Shown piece by piece: positions 62,175 to 64,000 of a stretch of 64,000 nt of DNA. The position numbers and the translations under genes are program-made. Under the pieces are notes generated by a model. It was not told the origin of the DNA. It was given only the letters and a program-made list of their open reading frames with translations, and did not search any database. Origin of the DNA: Rotaria socialis (taxonomy: Eukaryota > Rotifera > Eurotatoria > Philodinida > Philodinidae). Where the stretch lies: assembly GCA_905331475.1 (NCBI GenBank), contig CAJNYU010001434.1, positions 140,789 through 204,788 on the forward strand, read 5' to 3'. Each line of letters starts with the position of its first letter. Position 1 is the first letter of the stretch.

Positions 62175-62206
62175 GTGAATACCCACAAGTGGATACATTT
62201 GATGTG
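62107..62206. repeat. Inverted repeat with AT-dinucleotide loop
   Basis: Two arms of about 37 bp (GCATCCACTTTTGGGTATCC at 62115 and its partner ending about 62206) face each other across an (AT)n core at about 62145-62170. The shape suggests a very short hairpin MITE; no target duplication was identified. Confidence 0.75.
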
Positions 62207-62318
62207 GTTACATCAGATTGTAGATGCACTAAGAATGGATACTCCATAAATTATTGCTGCATAGGATATTGTGACGTAAAACTCTCGATAACCAGTGTAA
62301 ATGTATTATGACATCTAT

Positions 62319-62395
62319 GTCGGGTGTGGGTGCGTGGGGTGTGTGGGTGTGAGTGTGGGTGGATCTTCTTTTCAGTGACACCCACACCCACGCCC
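62319..62395. repeat. Degenerate TGTGGG telomere-like block with inverted partner
   Basis: The plus strand at 62319-62362 is a G-rich array with several TGTGGG or GTGTGGGTG units. About 15 bases later the complementary ACACCCACACCCACGCCC follows at about 62377-62394, making a head-to-head hairpin. TGTGGG is the telomere repeat reported for the bdelloid Adineta vaga. Confidence 0.65.
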
Positions 62396-64000
62396 TTCGT
62401 CTAACACAAGTTCTTTTGGTCTGATTGGCTTTTGAACAATGTATTCATATTTTCAAGTATTTCAAATCAATACAGTAACTATGATGGATGGTTTTTTCAT
62501 GAGATTTCGATGTCAACCAATGTATGCTAGTCTTTGCTGATGATGATGATGAGTAACCAGATAAGCATCGATTTTGCAGTTTTATTCGATTATAATTTTT
62601 TTAGAAAAACAACTTTTTTCGAAAATAACTGAATAATAATCAGATAAGTTCATATCAACTACATAAAGATGTATATATTTTAAACTTGAAAATATCTCTT
62701 CTCTTTCGATTTCAATATTAGTTTTGCAAAGGCTGAATCTAAACAATGAATAGTTAGTTAATAACAAATAAACGTGCGAATTCTGAAATTCGGTTTTAAA
62801 GAAATGAACAGTAGCACGGTATATTTACTTTTTCAAATCTATAACGGAATAGCTTATGTCATACAAACGTATGTTAATTAGATTGAGAAATTTAATTCTA
62901 GATAATATGCTTTTTTTGGTCTCTTGCAATCATGAGATAATCTTGGTTTATTGAGTAAAAGTAGACTGACGATTTTAGAATAATTCATCAGCGTTGTTGC
63001 ATCTCGTTTAAAACAGTACAATGCGTTTTCTTTAAATAATTTTTTCATGAATGAAAATGACATACCAACATGACGCCAGTTGTTTGCTGTATAATAGCAT
63101 TGATATACATTTTTCAATAGAGAATTATCGATGCATGAATTATCCTTAAAATGACGAAGGTTATCTATTGAATATCTTCATTTGATGGTAAACTACTTTG
63201 ATTGTGAGAACAAATAAATGAGCATAGATTTATGAGTTAATGAAAAGTCTTTTAAATGGAAAATTTTCTTCTTAAAAAACTAAAAGGACAGTCTTACAAT
63301 TCATTATTGTTGATAGAAAAAGAAAGGAATCAGATAATATACAACTTTAATCACCAACTAACGAGCGATAATTGTCGTACGAGTCTATTTCAATATGCTA
63401 TTCTAATAAAGTGGAACAAAAAACTATCTGAACATTTACGATCACAAATGATAAAATTTCAATTTTGTGAATACGAAGTACGCAGAAACGTTCAACTAAA
63501 TAAACACGAATGATTTTTATAAATTTTCCGGTGTAGTTTGCTTTGGAATCTATCTTTGTTCATAAGAATGACCAAAATTTGATATTTCTTCTCGAAAGAT
63601 ATGTCATTGACGGGGAAAACTTGTATTTGTGCTTGTGATATCCTAAAACAATAACATTGAAGAATATGAATTGAGATGAAACACTTGCAAATAACAAGGA
63701 TAGATGGCACACATTGCAGGTTTTTCAACAATGTTCATTATTGAAATTATCGAAAAAAATATCTCAATCAGTAAAGTGATCTCTATTTGCTTCTAGATCC
63801 AAAAACCCAATGAGAAAACTCATTAATTCTATACTTCAAAAAGATTTTGTTCGTCGACGATGCATTTATTTATTCGAATTGAATTTTTATCATAATAAAA
63901 TAAATCTTACTGCCACTACTTTCTTTAATAGTATTTGATATTTTCCATTCGATATTCAATGTTTTTTGATATTTTTCTTCCAGATTTCCATTTCAATAAA
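62396..64000. other. AT-rich right edge, no supported gene
   Basis: Short open frames at 63256-63513 (plus), 62878-63117 (minus) and 63492-63731 (minus) were examined. The last contains an exon-like piece after a TTAG acceptor near 63644, but nothing recognisable, so no gene is called. Confidence 0.4.

Noticed and set aside
62878-63731. Possible exons on either strand at the right edge
   Set aside because: One piece has an acceptor-like TTAG, but no joined model or family resemblance could be supported.
1-64000. CRISPR arrays, bacterial operons, tRNA and rRNA genes
   Set aside because: None seen; the intron-rich eukaryotic gene structure argues against the first two, and no convincing tRNA cloverleaf was found by eye.

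Overview
The window reads as animal nuclear DNA, most probably from a bdelloid rotifer. It is strongly AT-rich. Its genes are split by many 50-60 nt introns with GTAAGT-like donors and TTTAG/TACAG acceptors. The proteins are metazoan (ADAMTS protease, DEG/ENaC channel, golgin-84, protocadherin, TMEM106, B-box protein). One G-rich block resembles the TGTGGG telomere repeat reported for bdelloids. Genus and species cannot be read from the sequence, and no RNA gene, retroelement or virus-like element was recognised.

Layout. 1-5.2 kb is gene-free and holds a 1.2 kb foldback element. 5.2-9.7 kb carries two small membrane proteins, one with a Thr-rich stalk and a secreted-type domain. 10.7-11.4 kb holds the 3' exons of a small multipass protein. 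11.7-18.7 kb is a complete 15-exon ADAMTS-type protease (1,202 aa) whose last intron contains an 884-bp DNA element with a 195-bp hAT-type MITE inside it, each flanked by a perfect 8-bp target duplication. 20.3-26.8 kb is a tandem pair of DEG/ENaC channel genes, the first intact (517 aa), the second a pseudogene with patches nearly identical to the first. 27.4-30.5 kb (minus) is golgin-84. 31.9-35.9 kb (minus) has a single-exon secreted orphan and a ten-exon single-pass receptor-like gene. 36-40.8 kb is gene-free.

40.8-52.4 kb (plus) is a run of compact genes: an unknown coiled-coil protein, TMEM106, a LicD/fukutin-type enzyme, a small putatively myristoylated protein, a GT31 glycosyltransferase and a 17-exon tail-anchored coiled-coil protein. 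52.8-57.4 kb (minus) is a six-repeat protocadherin. The last 6.6 kb is mostly simple repeats and small inverted-repeat elements, plus a B-box gene fragment interrupted by a MITE with an 8-bp target duplication.

No operon logic links these genes. The common themes are cell-surface and secreted proteins, the Golgi (golgin-84, LicD, GT31) and repeated invasion by short non-autonomous DNA transposons. Exon models were built by hand from splice sites; for the full models the summed exon lengths are divisible by three and reading frames continue through every junction.
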